A stretch of 64,000 nucleotides of DNA from Serripes groenlandicus. Taxonomy: Eukaryota; Mollusca; Bivalvia; Cardiida; Cardiidae. Positions 47,573-59,767 of the stretch are shown here, one piece after another. The stretch lies in contig JASEVX010000006.1 in NCBI GenBank assembly GCA_031761405.1, forward strand, positions 32,048,117-32,112,116. The letters run 5' to 3'. The notes below the pieces were generated by a model. That model worked only from the letters and a program-made list of their open reading frames with translations, did no database searches and was not told the DNA's origin. The translations under genes and the position numbers were made by a program. How positions within the stretch are numbered: the first letter of the stretch is position 1; every line of letters starts with the position of its first letter.

Positions 47573-47674
47573 CCGCATTCAGTTCTGTACGTTGTGTTAT
47601 TATTAACTGTACAGTGACTTGTGTGGCATTCAGTTCTGTACATTGTGTTATTATTAATTGTACAGTTACTTCCA
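47573..47674. repeat. Tandem duplication, about 51 bp
   Basis: GCATTCAGTTCTGTACGTTG, TGTTATTATTAACTGTACAG and again GCATTCAGTTCTGTACATTG, TGTTATTATTAATTGTACAG. Confidence 0.9.
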
Positions 47675-48302
47675 ATTGACACTGACTAGGTTTCGGTGTC
47701 ACAGGTGTATAACAGTTACACATAAAGTGCCTAACAGAGTGTTCAAAGTGCTATTATTGATAGAAAATCAATCAAGTATAAATAAACCCTATTTTATGTC
47801 TATGTTTTTATGGCGCAAAGTCCAGTCGTTTTGCTGGAGACGAAGTGCACTTATTCTACGCATGCATTGTATATTTTTGTAAAGATTTTAGCATTGGAAC
47901 TTTTGTAGTTTTGTTTAGAAAGAGTTTAATAGGATTACATAATGATCTTCTATTTATGTTCATGCAAAGTACACTTTTTGTAAAGCAACAAAATGCATGT
48001 CTTCCACATTGAATTGTTTGATAAGTGTATATAATGTAGTTTAAAAGCGTCGCCGGTTTTCATTCGTCACGTCAATATTACCACTCTGAATTAAGATTGT
48101 CAACTTGAACAGCGCTCCTGGTAAAATAAACAGCAGGATCTGCTCATCGGCTAGCTATTCTCGTCCGATCAGTGCCAATCAGTCATAGAAATTGCACGAT
48201 GCTTAAACTAGTGCATACTAAAATTACGCAAATGACATGGTTGCGAAAACCAGAGATCATTACTAGAAATACAATGAGGTTTGTTTCTTGGAGCACGGGT
48301 TT

Positions 48303-48670
48303 CGAGCTCCGGTAGCTCAGTCGGTAGCGACGCGGGCTGGGCTTTCAATCCAGGGGTTGTGAGTTCGAACCCCAGCTCGGCCAACATTCTTTCTGACGTT
48401 TGACAAAAGTCACTGTGTCCAGCGTCATTCGTCTTCCATCAATGGGCTAACAGTCTATGTGGAAAAGCATCCAGTTGCTTTGAAAGTATGTTGTGTGGAG
48501 TACTAGTGGGAGAAAGCCTGGAAACACATTAACAGGTGAACTGGTCGCCGTGTCTGACTAACAGGTGAACTGGTCGCCGTGTCTGACTAACAGGTGAACT
48601 GGTCGCCGTGTCTGACTAACAGGTGAACTGGTCGCCGTGTCTGACTAACTCCAATCAATTAATCATTCGT
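48303..48670 (+). mobile_element. tRNA-derived SINE with tandem 29-bp units
   Basis: The head is tRNA-like (GGTAGCTCAGTCGGTAGCG A box, GAGTTCGAACCCCAGC B box; CGAGCT can pair with AGCTCG). The body CATTCGTCTTCCATCAATGG is shared with the SINEs at 30488 and 50312. Four 29-bp units lie at 48531-48646, then CAATCAATTAATC. Confidence 0.85.
48531..48646. repeat. Four tandem 29-bp units
   Basis: Unit AACAGGTGAACTGGTCGCCG then TGTCTGACT, four essentially identical copies starting at 48531, 48560, 48589 and 48618. Confidence 0.95.
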
Positions 48671-48860
48671 GGAGCACGCCTCAATATTGTCACGGCCAAT
48701 GCGTTTGTTGATTTCTCGAAGACAGCTTTAATAGACGAGTGGCGACCTTGACGTATCCGTCTAAACCCGACGATGCGTAATGAAATGGGCTCCCTATAGT
48801 TCGTGTTTAGTTCATATTGACTGAACTTTGAATCATAGAGCCACTGACTGTTTTATCATT

Positions 48861-49077
48861 TTAACACTTTCCCACATACAACAAATGTGCAGCAGAAAAC
48901 TTTGAAAACATCCGGACAAAAAGACGGAAATTTTCTGTTAATGATAATATAATTATTGACTAGAGGTGAACACATTGAGGCAAATGAGGAAATTGCTCAT
49001 TATGAGCAATTTCTCCATTTGCATCAATGTTTTTAAAAAACGTCTGTTGCAGCGTCTGTATGTGGAAAAGGGTTTGA
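48861..49077. mobile_element. Family A MITE
   Basis: TTAACACTTTCCCACATACA to TGTATGTGGAAAAGGGTTTG; centre GGAAATTGCTCATTATGAGC. Confidence 0.8.
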
Positions 49078-49514
49078 ATGATTGAAAGCCGCTCAATCTC
49101 TCATTGTTTTTTTGCCATTAATCATGAAAATTTACATTCCAAAAAAAAAAAAATTACTTATGTTTGTCATAAGTTTGCATTAGTGTCTTCCACATGTACG
49201 TTCCGAAGATGAATTTATTCATTTATTTTTCACCATGTTTTGATGTATAGATCTGTAATGTACTATGAATCTTATTATTGTTGTTTATAGTTTGCTCGTA
49301 TCAATTCATTGATTATTGCTCTGGAAAAAAGTATTACTTTTCAAACATATTAAATTAATGCACTGTATTTATCTCGTGTTCAATAATTCTTTCAACTTGA
49401 ATATATTTCGGGTTTCAAACGATTTTCAAATGAGTATTTTTCGAAGGTGTTCTTTATAATTGAAACCAGCTAATCGATGAAGACAAATACGGACCAATAC
49501 TAGGTTCAATGAGC

Positions 49515-49735
49515 TGAACTCCTTCCCACATACAACAAATCTGCAGCAGATGACTTTAAAACATCTGGTCAAAATTATGAAAACTCTCTGCAAATTAAAA
49601 TATTATTACTGAACACAGATAAAAACACTATTGCAAACGGAGAAATTGAACAAAATTCCTCTTTTGCCTTAATGTTTACGAATTTCGTCTTCTTCAGAGG
49701 CGTCAGGAAGCTTTTTCATGTGGGAAAGTGTTAAT
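49515..49735. mobile_element. Family A MITE
   Basis: TGAACTCCTTCCCACATAC to CATGTGGGAAAGTGTTAA; the centre has lost most of the palindrome (GAAATTGAACAAAATTCC). Confidence 0.75.
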
Positions 49736-50011
49736 GCAATGAATAGATACAATCAAATGATTTATGTAGATAATTTCAGGGTATGCAATTTACTATGACA
49801 ATTTTCTATGTATATATCTATATATATATAATATGCACTAATGTAAATATAGGATTACTAACGTTAAATCTAGGATATGTTTAGTCTCATGGAAACATTG
49901 GATTGTCATTTTATTATTCTCTCTGGTAAATGATGTTCTCAATCATGTTTGCTATGTTTATAGTGGATTTCATTCTTTAAAACACGCAGAATATAATTTA
50001 TACCAATAATC

Positions 50012-50223
50012 CCCTTGCCAACATAAAAGAAATCTGCAGCAGACGACTTTGAAAGCATTTAGGGAACAAATGGAATCTCTCTTTAAATGTAAGTGTTGTT
50101 ATAAAATGAAGTTGAAACATTGTGACAAAGGTAGAATTTGCTCATTATGAGTAATTTCTCCTGTTTCCATAGTCGTCTGCTGTATAGGCGTCAGAAAACG
50201 TCTATAAGTGGGAAAGGGTTAAT
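50012..50223. mobile_element. Family A MITE
   Basis: CCCTTGCCAACATAAAAGAA start, GAATTTGCTCATTATGAG centre, TATAAGTGGGAAAGGGTTAA end. Confidence 0.8.
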
Positions 50224-50311
50224 ATTTCCTCGCACATATGCCGACAATGTATTGTTTTTTGTGGTTATTGTTGTAACAACACAAGTTCAAGAGGCAATAC
50301 TTTGTAAAACT

Positions 50312-50565
50312 TTGGAGTCGTGAGTTCGGACCAAAACTCTGCTATTCGCTCATAGTGACCAGTCATTCGTCTTCCACCAATGGCCACCAATGGCCTAAAT
50401 AGTCTTATGGGGGAGGTAACTGGTTGCCTGGGAAGAATGTTGTTTATTGGTATTGTCGCAAGACAGCCAGCAAACACATACGTTACACTGACCGTTGTGA
50501 TATAGCCAAAATACCGCTGGAAAAGGGGCGGTTAAAATCTCATTAATCAACCAACCAACAAGTTG
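50312..50565 (+). mobile_element. tRNA-derived SINE, 5' shortened
   Basis: GTCGTGAGTTCGGACC (B-box remnant), CATTCGTCTTCCACCAATGG with a small GGCCACCAAT duplication, GTTGTGATATAGCC and TCATTAATCAACCAACCAAC tail. Confidence 0.75.
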
Positions 50566-50983
50566 CATACAAGCTAAATATCCAAACTGATACTATGGGT
50601 ACTGATTGGTATTCCATCTTACTGCCAGACTGGTATAAGAAATGAAAGTATTATCCATCGGGGGTACGATATTGAAATGTCTCCATCGAATTAATAACGA
50701 GATAAAAGAATGGAAAGTTTTCCAAAAACTACGCAATGAAATCCACTCTAAACATAACATATTGTGCAATTGTTTCTTGACTTAGTTAATAACGTCCGTG
50801 TCTGTGAGTGCAATATACAGACACGTTTAAGGTTGATAGGGTATTATAAAGCGGTCCGGATAAATAACTTGCCAACATCATGTACATAACAACAGCAGGT
50901 AGGGACGTGTGTGGTCACAAAACTGTCAACGGAACATTCGAATTGGAATCTTCTTTCATCTTTGGTAATGAATAACGCGGCAT

Positions 50984-51197
50984 TTAACCCTTTCCCGCAT
51001 ACATCAAATCTGAAGCAGATGGCAAATACATAAAACATATTGATAAACGAAAGGTATAATAACTGAAAAAATGCTAAAATATTGCGGCAAAAAGGGGATA
51101 TTGCTCATAATGAGCCATTTCTCTTTTTGTCACGAAGTCTTTTAACGTAATCTGCTGCAGGGGCGTCAAAATGCGTCATCATCTGGGAAAGGGTTAA
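50984..51197. mobile_element. Family A palindromic MITE
   Basis: TTAACCCTTTCCCGCATACA to CATCTGGGAAAGGGTTAA; centre GGATATTGCTCATAATGAGC. Both TTAA ends are intact. Confidence 0.85.
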
Positions 51198-51639
51198 ATA
51201 GTAAGAATGACTTCAAACCTGTGGTATTCAATCATAACCTGTCAAATTAATGTACTCGACCTATAGTTCGGGTAACGGGTACCGACTTCTTAACCCGCTA
51301 ATTGCTAATTGCCTTAACCCAATTACTTAAGCCTGTGTCACCAGTAAAGAGCCAGTTCAGCTGGCGCATCTGAGCCATCTGATCAGACTCTATACTGTTG
51401 GTTGCTCTTAAGATTTATATTTTGGTATGGACTCTATTAAATACAAATCGGGACAAGTCCATTTTAGAGCTTCAGCATTAAAAGGGTTATTCAAATTAGA
51501 ATCAAGACGAATGATAGATAGTTCGAATACTAATCGATATAGTGTAGAACATCAGTGCATGGCATAAATAACTTAACAAATCGTAGCATAACACTTTGGT
51601 CGTATACCAATCCGTTTCGAATGTTTTGTTGACAATGGA

Positions 51640-51762
51640 CTTTAGATCACAGGTGCCAGTCTCGTTTAAAAATCTAAAAATAGCATTTGACTATACATTG
51701 TCAATATATAATCAAATGCTATTTTTAGATTTTAAACGCGACTGGCACCTGTGCTTTAGATC
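51640..51762. repeat. Long imperfect inverted repeat (arms about 48 bp)
   Basis: AGATCACAGGTGCCAGTCTC and GTTTAAAAATCTAAAAATAG, then CATTTGA, pair with TCAAATGCTATTTTTAGATT and TTAAACGCGACTGGCACCTG. The loop is about 20 bp. One base deletion and a few mismatches are visible in the stem. Confidence 0.9.
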
Positions 51763-52469
51763 TGTAATATGTATCGCTTTGTTTTCTCTTGCTGGGACAG
51801 GAACTCTAGCTGCTTTATATAAAACAAATATAATGACATCATAATATACGTCATAGAATTTATCTCCTTGACATACGGTGTGTGGCGTGTGAAGAATTTC
51901 CTTAAACTATACCAGCCATTTTGTATTTATGGGATACCTTAAACATCATACGAAAATATGTACATATCCCCATGTATTGTATTGTGGTATACACATCTGC
52001 GTTTGTGATTAAATAGTAAGGACTACAAATTGGAATTCATTAGCATTATAAAACATCTGATCAGAAATGACGAAATTAAATCACAAATCAGTTAGTGATA
52101 ATTGCATTTAGCAATAACATTATCGACCGAATTCCCTTTTAACTAAGATCAGATTCAACCGGCAGCTGGTATTTCTGAATAACGCATGTACGGCAGACTT
52201 GAATAACGAATCCCATATTTAAAATGGCTGGTACCACAAAAACAAACATTCATTCTTTTATTCACATTGAGTCCGGTCACGCTATGCAGGGTCCATCTAT
52301 ACATGTATATATACGCAAACATTGGGGGAACCAGACTTAGGTGAACCTGAGTGTCCATATTGTCTCATCTTTACTTTTAAATTGGTTGTATGTGAAGTTG
52401 TTGAAGGAGTTGCATCTTTCTGAGAAATACGCCAGTCAAGAAAAAAGTGCAAACATATCGATGTATTGA

Positions 52470-52612
52470 CTGGTGTAGTGCCCTTGGGCAAGGCACATTT
52501 TCTAGCCTAGTACTGGTTTGTTTACCCAGGGATCATGAATAAGTGAACTGTTGCCGTGATATAACTGAAATAATGTTGAAAACGGCGTAAAACTCTAATG
52601 GAACAAACAAAA
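52470..52612 (+). repeat. Family D SINE, short form
   Basis: GGTGTAGTGCCCTTGGGCAA, TTTACCCAGGGATCATGAAT, ATGTTGAAAACGGCGTAAAA. Similar to 44188 and 25220. Confidence 0.75.
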
Positions 52613-52692
52613 CTGTATACGAACAACTCGTTACGGAGAGCCAACAAGACTCCAAAACGCCATAAGCGACTCATGTAACATTCATAAATATC

Positions 52693-52932
52693 ATGGACCC
52701 TTTTGACGTGATCTGGCTTACATTTGACAAGCATCACACTGTTCTTTGTCTAGCTGGATCTCTAGCTTCATGGATATTACTGATAATATTAATAAAACAT
52801 TGTAGAAAAAGCATACAAGGTGGTGGTTTATTGTGGTTGTGGTGTTCATTTCATACTATGGTGATGGTTGTTGCTTTCGTTTTGGTTTTTATATTGTATA
52901 CCCTAATTATGGAGACGGTCGCGCAGCGGTAA
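52693..52932 (+). CDS. Short open frame with two predicted membrane segments (uncertain)
   Basis: 79 codons from ATG to TAA. Two hydrophobic stretches are visible: LCLAGSLASWILLIILI (about 18-34) and MVMVVAFVLVFILYTLI (about 56-72), separated by a basic loop HCRKSIQGG. I do not recognise it. It follows a short SINE by about 80 bp, has no splice-site support, and AT-rich DNA with T-rich codons readily yields hydrophobic frames by chance. It could be a small membrane protein, a lone exon or nothing. Confidence 0.2.
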   Translation: MDPFDVIWLTFDKHHTVLCLAGSLASWILLIILIKHCRKSIQGGGLLWLWCSFHTMVMVVAFVLVFILYTLIMETVAQR

Positions 52933-55900
52933 TGGGCACGTGTTTATTTGTTAAGGGTACTTCCATAAGTATAAAAGGTAGACCCCCCGTCTAGTTTTAG
53001 TGTGCCAATGTCACTCATTACACTTAATATTTCCTAGTCGTTTAACTAATTAGTAAATGCAGAATCTTATTCGGACCTCCAAAAAAGCACAATGATAGAA
53101 ATATTTATCCTTAAATATAGACTGTCCTTGTAAAGGACAGTTGTTCCTAGAATGGTGCAACGGGCATGTTTTCAGAACTATAAGAAGTTTACCCCCACGT
53201 AATACTTCTGTGTCTGGCAAGAGATTAATAATAAAGTATGTTGGGCAATTTGGTGATATAAATGCATCTCCGCTGTGGCATCCCATGCAGCAACCGGACA
53301 GTGACGTATGTGGTGAGACTGTGTGTATGTATCATCTCGCCGGAGTCTTCACTGTTCACAGATGTAACAATGCCCATTTTCACCTGACGCGGCCCAATGA
53401 AAGTCATATTTTGAAGAAAGAAAAACAAACTCCAAACATTTGATATCATTAGCATTGAGTGACATTGGTAAGCTATGTGTAAGATCACGTATGTGTCAAT
53501 CCCACCATGGCAGGACATTTAAATACTAAAATGTTTTTAAAAAGAGATACCATTAACAATATCTTAACACTGCGGGGTACAGGCTAAAATACGGGTGGTT
53601 CCATACAATGTACAATTTCACCTTGGTACCCGGTTATTACTAAAACATGTCGGATTGGATGGCGTTTAACTTAAACCTAAAGCACAATACCTTTGGTGAT
53701 TTGTTAGATATATGGTCTAGGGTACATAGAACAAATAGGAGAGCACACTTCACTAACGACGTTATTCTTCCATGGACTGTGATATTATTTATTAATTTGT
53801 TAGATATCATTTTAATGTGTAAATAGACTGCAGCATTCATACAGTGAATTATGAGTTTTAATAAATTAAATGGCAGCCATATTTATTTTAATTCAAAAAT
53901 GAAAATTGCCATATGATGGAGTTATGAATCGTTTTAACTCCAAAATGTTTATCGTTTTAACTTGAATTAGTTTTTATTTATTATGTGTTTTTGAAGTATT
54001 ACACCTGTCAATAAAGTCATTAAAGATCCAAAAATCCTGCTTTACTCTGTAAGTCTTACGTGTCACTGCCATCTACGACAATTGTGTACGAGTTTCACAC
54101 GGTTCTATTAACTTCATTTTAATTGGGTGAAGCTCTATGAAAATGAATATACACGATCCTTGATAAATTGACATAGTGTCGTAAAAATATATTCCTTGAA
54201 GAGCCCGCAGAACGGGACTGATTTCAAATTTAAGTAGAACAACAAATTCCATGTTTGATTGGAGTTATAAGGTAAAATCATCAATGAAAGCAAAGAAAAC
54301 AAACTTCAAACTTTTAGAATATAACACGAAACAAGCAAACTACATAAATGTACTAGTAACTTTAACACCTGTCAAACATATGCAAATATACCTAGAGGCA
54401 GGTAATCTTCAACATAAAACAGTTGTTACGTGACATTTTTTTTTAAATTTATAAATACCACTATCTCATAAAATAATGGAGTGTAAATGTTAAATATACC
54501 ATAACGCATTATATTCTCATGATAATTTCAACCGAGATATTACGTATATTAAAAAAGATATTTACCTGATTATGGCAATTGTGCCAAGATGTATCACATT
54601 GCCAAACATATATTTTCATTTTCTTGTTATGCATGAATATATAATCCAGCAATACTGACTTGATCTTGAATTTCGCGTAAATGTTTTTTTCTCAATCTTA
54701 AAATTTATCTTACTATATATTTTCATATACCACTGACGCTATTAATAGAAAAAAAATACATAATGATATACATCCAAACCGGTGTTAGAAGACATCTGGT
54801 CTTTGTTCACAGGTTGTCTTTAATTACAAGGTCATTTATGCAGAAAATGAGTATTTTTTAAACTAAAAGCATGGTCGCTATAGACAGAGAATTATTATTC
54901 CAAGGTGGTCTTTAACACAAGTTCGACTGTATATCTGTATTCAAAGGTCAGGATCAGGTCAATATTGTCAAGTAAAAAGTAAGCTCAGTGTAAGCTCAGT
55001 TTATGCTCAGTGTAGGCAATTAAATTAGACTGGGGAATTACAATAACAATATTTAATTGTATAAACTAAATGTAAAACTAATTCTTGCTGTTGATGTAAC
55101 AAAGTTCATTGACCAAACAAAATTCTGACTACTTATATTAGTTATCTATCTCCAATATACAACTATAGGTCTGATAACTGCAATTAAACAATACGATATA
55201 CATTGTCCGTTGATTGGGGTTAAGAAATAATGAACCGCATGGTCATCGATATGAAAATGTCATATTTACAGCTTTCCAGAAGAATCCTACAAAATATGTC
55301 TTATCATCTTTGACAATTACTTCTGAAAACACGTGCCCCTTTACCGTTCTTTGCACGCTCCATGTGTCCCGTGCGAGATTTAACGTACTTCCAGTTCCTG
55401 TTGTTCCGTCATCGTGGTGAAGGTGAGATATTCGAATATTTTAAACCGAGATAGCGTCAGCAATGACATATTTGATGTTATATGGTGTTATGTTCACATT
55501 GTCTGTCTGTAAGCTTTACCTGGTGTTTGTCCGGCCCAAATTGCAAATATTCATGACTCCTTTATTGTTGACTTAATTGCTACAACAATACAGACAGCAT
55601 TTAACGATCAAAGTCATGAAGAGATACGAGTCCCATCATACTGCAAAAGAGCTCCATTTCACAGTGAACCGTGAACCAAGTCGACATACCCTTTCAATGT
55701 CATCAATCCCAAAATAATGCTCCTTTATATAAATTGAAAACATAACTGTCTTGGCGGAGACTTGACTACTGGACAAGAGAAACAGGAAGCATGGTGTTGC
55801 ATGTGTAGCGGTAGTCGGTTCAGGGAGAATATAACCTATATTTAACCAATTACCTAATACTTAATTCTTTAAACGTCTGAATACACATGGTAAAACGGAT

Positions 55901-55956
55901 GTACCGTCTGAGAAGTTGGGCGTAAGTTTAGTATTGATATAAAGCATTATGGGATT

Positions 55957-56028
55957 CGGAGAATTTGCTCAATATAAGCAATTTCTCATTCTTCATATTG
56001 TTTTCAAACGTCATCTGCTGCATACGAA
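55957..56028. repeat. Family A MITE fragment
   Basis: GAGAATTTGCTCAATATAAG, CAATTTCTCATTC and CGTCATCTGCTGCATACG: centre and right part only. Confidence 0.55.
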
Positions 56029-56756
56029 TGCATAACATGTCTGATTCGTGTAAGGATTTATGGGTGATGTTTGGATGATGTACTGGAAGAACATTACTGT
56101 TAAACTTAATTCGTAAACGTCCACAAACACTGATCAGTCACTGTTATGATCGACAATAGGGCAAGGTGACCCAATGTTTATTGAATCGATACTATTTCCA
56201 TTGATTTATTGCCTTTTATTATCAGTCGCGACTCGATGGACGTAAGGTTTAACGGTTTGATACCGCACCTCCTTTCATTAAAGAGATATAGTCCTGGGAT
56301 CTCCGGTTATCAATAAGTGTTTAACTTGCGGAATAATTTGTCATTTTAAGACAGATCACACATGTGCAATTATAATTCAAACGTTTTCTAAGGAAATGCA
56401 AATTGAATTAATTAGTTTGCAAGTGACATACTAATAGGTCATTGATCGAACATTATTTATGGTTTAATTAATTAATTTGGATACATTTTTGTAAAGAGCA
56501 AATTATGTGCAACTTTATTAACGTTTACGCATTACTACCAAAATATATCGAAACGTGTGTTCAGACAAGTGGTGCAATAAAATCTGTTTACAAATTGTCA
56601 ATTAAAAACCACAAGATTGCGTGCAATGGTACATAAACTAAAAGTATGTGGGGATTTTGTAAATATATTTAAAATAACCATTTGTGTCCTTCGAGGAAAC
56701 CGCGTGTAAGCAACTGCAAATTGACAAATCATTGATTGGGTTTCAAGGAGATAATT

Positions 56757-57017
56757 GAGCCGTCCCGCGAGAAAACCAACATTATGGCCTCTGCATAATG
56801 TATCGACCAAGATCAGCCTGCACAATCCGCGCAGGCTATACCGGGCCGACATTTTCTGTCTCAGGGGGATAAAGGTATAGAGTAATGATTCCTGAAACAG
56901 AAAATCCACAGAAGTCGAAAAGTGTCTGCCCGGGTTAGCCTGCGCGGCATGCTTAGGCTGGTCCGGGTCGATACTTTACGCAGAGTCCACAATGTTGGTT
57001 TTCTCGCGGGACGGCTT
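56757..57017. mobile_element. Family C element, full length
   Basis: GAGCCGTCCCGCGAGAAAAC to TCTCGCGGGACGGCTT; the outer 16 bp ends are perfect inverted repeats. Confidence 0.9.
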
Positions 57018-57217
57018 ATATGGAACGTTATTCGTAGTCCTTACATCGACATTACAGAGGAGTGCATTGAAGGTCAAAGGTTAGCAATTTATTTCCATAT
57101 AAGACCGTTCTTTCCAAACCAACCCAAACCTTAAATGTGACGGGTTCAAAGACCAATTCTCGAGCCATGACGTCAAATCAAAGGTCATCCTTATCCCGCA
57201 GTGAATGTTTCTTTCAA

Positions 57218-57342
57218 TGTTCCCTTTCCCGCATACAACAAATATGCAGCACATCTATAAAAGAGGAATTGCAATCATTGAAGAGTTCAGAACATTGTGA
57301 AGCGGCGTCAAAATGCTTCTGTATGTAATAAAGGGTTTTAGC
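57218..57342. repeat. Family A MITE, internally deleted
   Basis: TTCCCTTTCCCGCATACAAC left end and GCGGCGTCAAAATGCTTC, TGTATGTAATAAAGGGTTTT right end with most of the middle gone. Confidence 0.6.
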
Positions 57343-57729
57343 TCTTGATTTGTACCTGCTTACATTGCGGTTGTCGCGGAGGACATAGACTAATATATTG
57401 ACGATTTTCTTTAAAAAACTAGTCATTTCAATAATTTCTTTAACTGTATATTATGAGGAGGGGAAAATTTATAAATTATTTAAATAATTTCGTTTACAAA
57501 TAGATTTATTTCGTTTTATGGACGTTTCGTGGAATTTTATGTTCCCGAAAATGGCGTTCTATGAGATTGACTGAGACATATCGGCATTGAGTAAAGAGAT
57601 ACTATTTATTATATGTTCTTCATATTTATGTTTTAAACTGCGTTATTAATGTGAGTAGAGATATGTGTATACGTATAATAAGACGAGAATATGATTATAA
57701 AATATGTTTTATTTGTGAACGAGTAAAGA

Positions 57730-57969
57730 ATGGTCGCGATTATTTTCATGTTTTGTATAATTTGTGGAATCCAAAGTCAAGAAGTCCATCGACATCACAT
57801 TAATATACCCCAAAAATATACCCTTTCCAACATACAACCAATCGGAAGTGGGAAAGATTTACGGTCGGCATCTTCCCCTGAACAACTATCTCCAAAACTC
57901 CTACACAGAGTATTACTTCCGGTCAATTTGCTACCTCTTCCTGTATACTATTGGCCTATTGAAAAGTGA
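57730..57969 (+). CDS. Short open frame starting with a signal-peptide-like stretch (uncertain)
   Basis: 79 codons. MVAIIFMFCIICGIQSQ looks like a secretion signal with possible cleavage after SQ or QS, followed by a polar Pro/Ser-rich region with no cysteines. I do not recognise the mature part. The bases at 57820-57846 (CCCTTTCCAACATACAACCA) resemble a family A terminus, which argues that part of the frame is repeat-derived. A second overlapping frame in the same region is equally long, so coding is doubtful. Confidence 0.15.
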   Translation: MVAIIFMFCIICGIQSQEVHRHHINIPQKYTLSNIQPIGSGKDLRSASSPEQLSPKLLHRVLLPVNLLPLPVYYWPIEK

Positions 57970-58016
57970 AATACGCGAGTCGAAATAAATTGTGAATTCA
58001 TCGAAACAGATATTGG

Positions 58017-58075
58017 CGGAAATGGGTTTCGAACGAACAACCCTTGGAATATTAACTGAGCTACCAGGACTAGAA
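58017..58075 (-). repeat. tRNA-like SINE head fragment, minus strand
   Basis: On the plus strand GGGTTTCGAACGAACAACCC and ACTGAGCTACCAGG are the complement of a B box and an A box. No SINE body is recognised on the low-coordinate side. Confidence 0.5.
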
Positions 58076-58382
58076 AATGAAGGAATACTCCAACGTTTGT
58101 CTTTGAACGAAAATGAAGTTTATTTAAAGATATTCTTCTTTCTCAAAGGAGTTAATAATCCCGTCTTCTACAATCACGTGTTTAAAACAGAGAAACTACT
58201 CACCAATCTGCAATTTTGATTTCCGATTTAAAACTCAAACGGCAAAAAGAGACTTTGATAAATTGGAATAAAATTCCGTTTTCAACATTATACCAATTAT
58301 ACCACGGCAATAAGCTAACATAACCGTGTGTTTTCTGGTTTTCTCACGCTAGGGCTGCACACAACATTTTACCTTCTCACCA

Positions 58383-58602
58383 AATACTTTAAAAATGGAA
58401 GTTATGGCTGCCCTCCTTGGCGCTCAGGGTTGCGGGGTTAGCATTACGACTGACTGGCTGGTGTCAGGGTTGCGGGGTTAGCATTACGACTGACTGGCTG
58501 GTGTCAGGATCATTGGACCAGTAGTACTGGTAACTTACAAAGGAATCGCCGTGATATAACCGAAAAGTGTTGAAAGCGGCGTAAAACACCAAACGATCAA
58601 TC
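58383..58602 (+). mobile_element. Family D SINE with a 40-bp body duplication
   Basis: GGAAGTTATGGCTGCCCTCC start; CAGGGTTGCGGGGTTAGCAT, then TACGACTGACTGGCTGGTGT occurs twice (58425-58464, 58465-58504); tail GTTGAAAGCGGCGTAAAAC. Confidence 0.85.
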
Positions 58603-58660
58603 TCACGAAGACTATACTTTGTTCTACGTCGTTGTCAAATGCGCATGGCTTGCAAGATTC

Positions 58661-58694
58661 ATTCGGGGAGAGAGAGAGACAGAGAGAGAGACAT

Positions 58695-58725
<31 letters not shown>

Positions 58726-58750
58726 CAAAGAGAGAGACAGAGAGACAGAT

Positions 58751-58781
<31 letters not shown>

Positions 58782-58810
58782 CAGATAGAGAGACAGAGAG
58801 AGAGAGACAT
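58661..58810. repeat. Purine-rich GA/CAGA microsatellite
   Basis: About 150 bp of GAGA and CAGAGA with rare T. Open frames on both strands here (Arg/Glu or Ser/Leu runs) are composition artefacts. Confidence 0.95.
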
Positions 58811-59067
58811 CGATTTCCCCCGGATACATGCAAAGCGAATGTGGGTAATTTTGATATGTTGATATTTTGAATCTGACATTGCCTATAATCGGTTTTTGTT
58901 ATCGTGAACAACAACAATAATAATCCTCCAATACCTCTTAACAAATCCCAACAAAAAACACATTTTATTTTGTGATAAAGAGTATAAGAAAAATTTCAAT
59001 GATTGTTCTAATATACAAACAAATCTGACAACACTAAGTTTCATCACACACACACACATTGATAAAT

Positions 59068-59305
59068 GAGCCGTCCCACGATAAAACCAACATTGTGGAC
59101 TGCGTAAAGTATCGACCCGGATCAGCCTAAGAATGCCGCGCAGGCTTACCCCGACACACACTTTTCGTCTCCTGTGGATTTTCTGTTTCAGGAATCATTA
59201 CTCTATACATCTATACCCCTGAGACGCAATGTGTCGGCCCGGATTAGCTTGCGCGGACTGCGCAGGCTAATCTGGATCGATACATTACGCAGAGTTCATA
59301 ATGTA
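59068..59305. mobile_element. Family C element, right end lost
   Basis: GAGCCGTCCCACGATAAAAC start; last clear sequence is GCAGAGTTCATAATGTATG. Confidence 0.85.
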
Positions 59306-59542
59306 TGTACGACAAATGTAAACAAAGATCTGTCTGCGCATCCATGGTATATATGATACAAATACACAATGTGTGTAAGAGGTATCTTAAAACCTTCTGT
59401 GAATTATTGGCAAACCATGCATATCCATATTAGAGCGCCGTAATGTAATTTCCCCCATCCCATCTTATAAGGTAATGGTTTGCGAATGTATATACACGAG
59501 GTCAGGCTCAGGATATTCAACAAATGATCGAAATGCTAACAT

Positions 59543-59767
59543 TAACCCGGTCTTAACTATGACAAATGTGCAGCAGATGACTGAAAATATATAGGTAAAA
59601 AATGTGAGAACAATCAACAATCGAAAGTAGAATTATTGAAAATAGTTGAAAACATTGAGGCAACATGAGAAATTGCTGGTTTTGAGCAATTTCTCATTTG
59701 TTACAATTTTAAAATGTCGTCCGCTGCAGAGGCGTCAGAAGGCGTCTGTATGTGTGAGAGGGTTAAC
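59543..59767. mobile_element. Family A palindromic MITE
   Basis: TTAACCCGGTCTTAACTATG left, TGTATGTGTGAGAGGGTTAA right; centre AGAAATTGCTGGTTTTGAGC. It lies just beyond the CPBP stop codon, so it could be part of that gene's 3' UTR. Confidence 0.8.

Noticed and set aside
48303..48385. Possible functional tRNA gene with A and B boxes
   Set aside because: The acceptor pairing is short and shifted, and the sequence runs straight into a SINE body shared with 30488 and 50312, so it is a SINE head.
53141..53518. Overlapping 100-codon (plus) and 97-codon (minus) open frames
   Set aside because: No recognisable domain, no convincing splice sites, and neither strand is favoured.
57992..58219. 75-codon open frame, plus strand
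   Set aside because: Its start overlaps a reverse tRNA-like SINE head and the rest is AT-rich without features.
58535..58944. Long open frames of Ser/Leu or Arg/Glu repeats on both strands
   Set aside because: They come from the GA-rich microsatellite and have no other coding signal.
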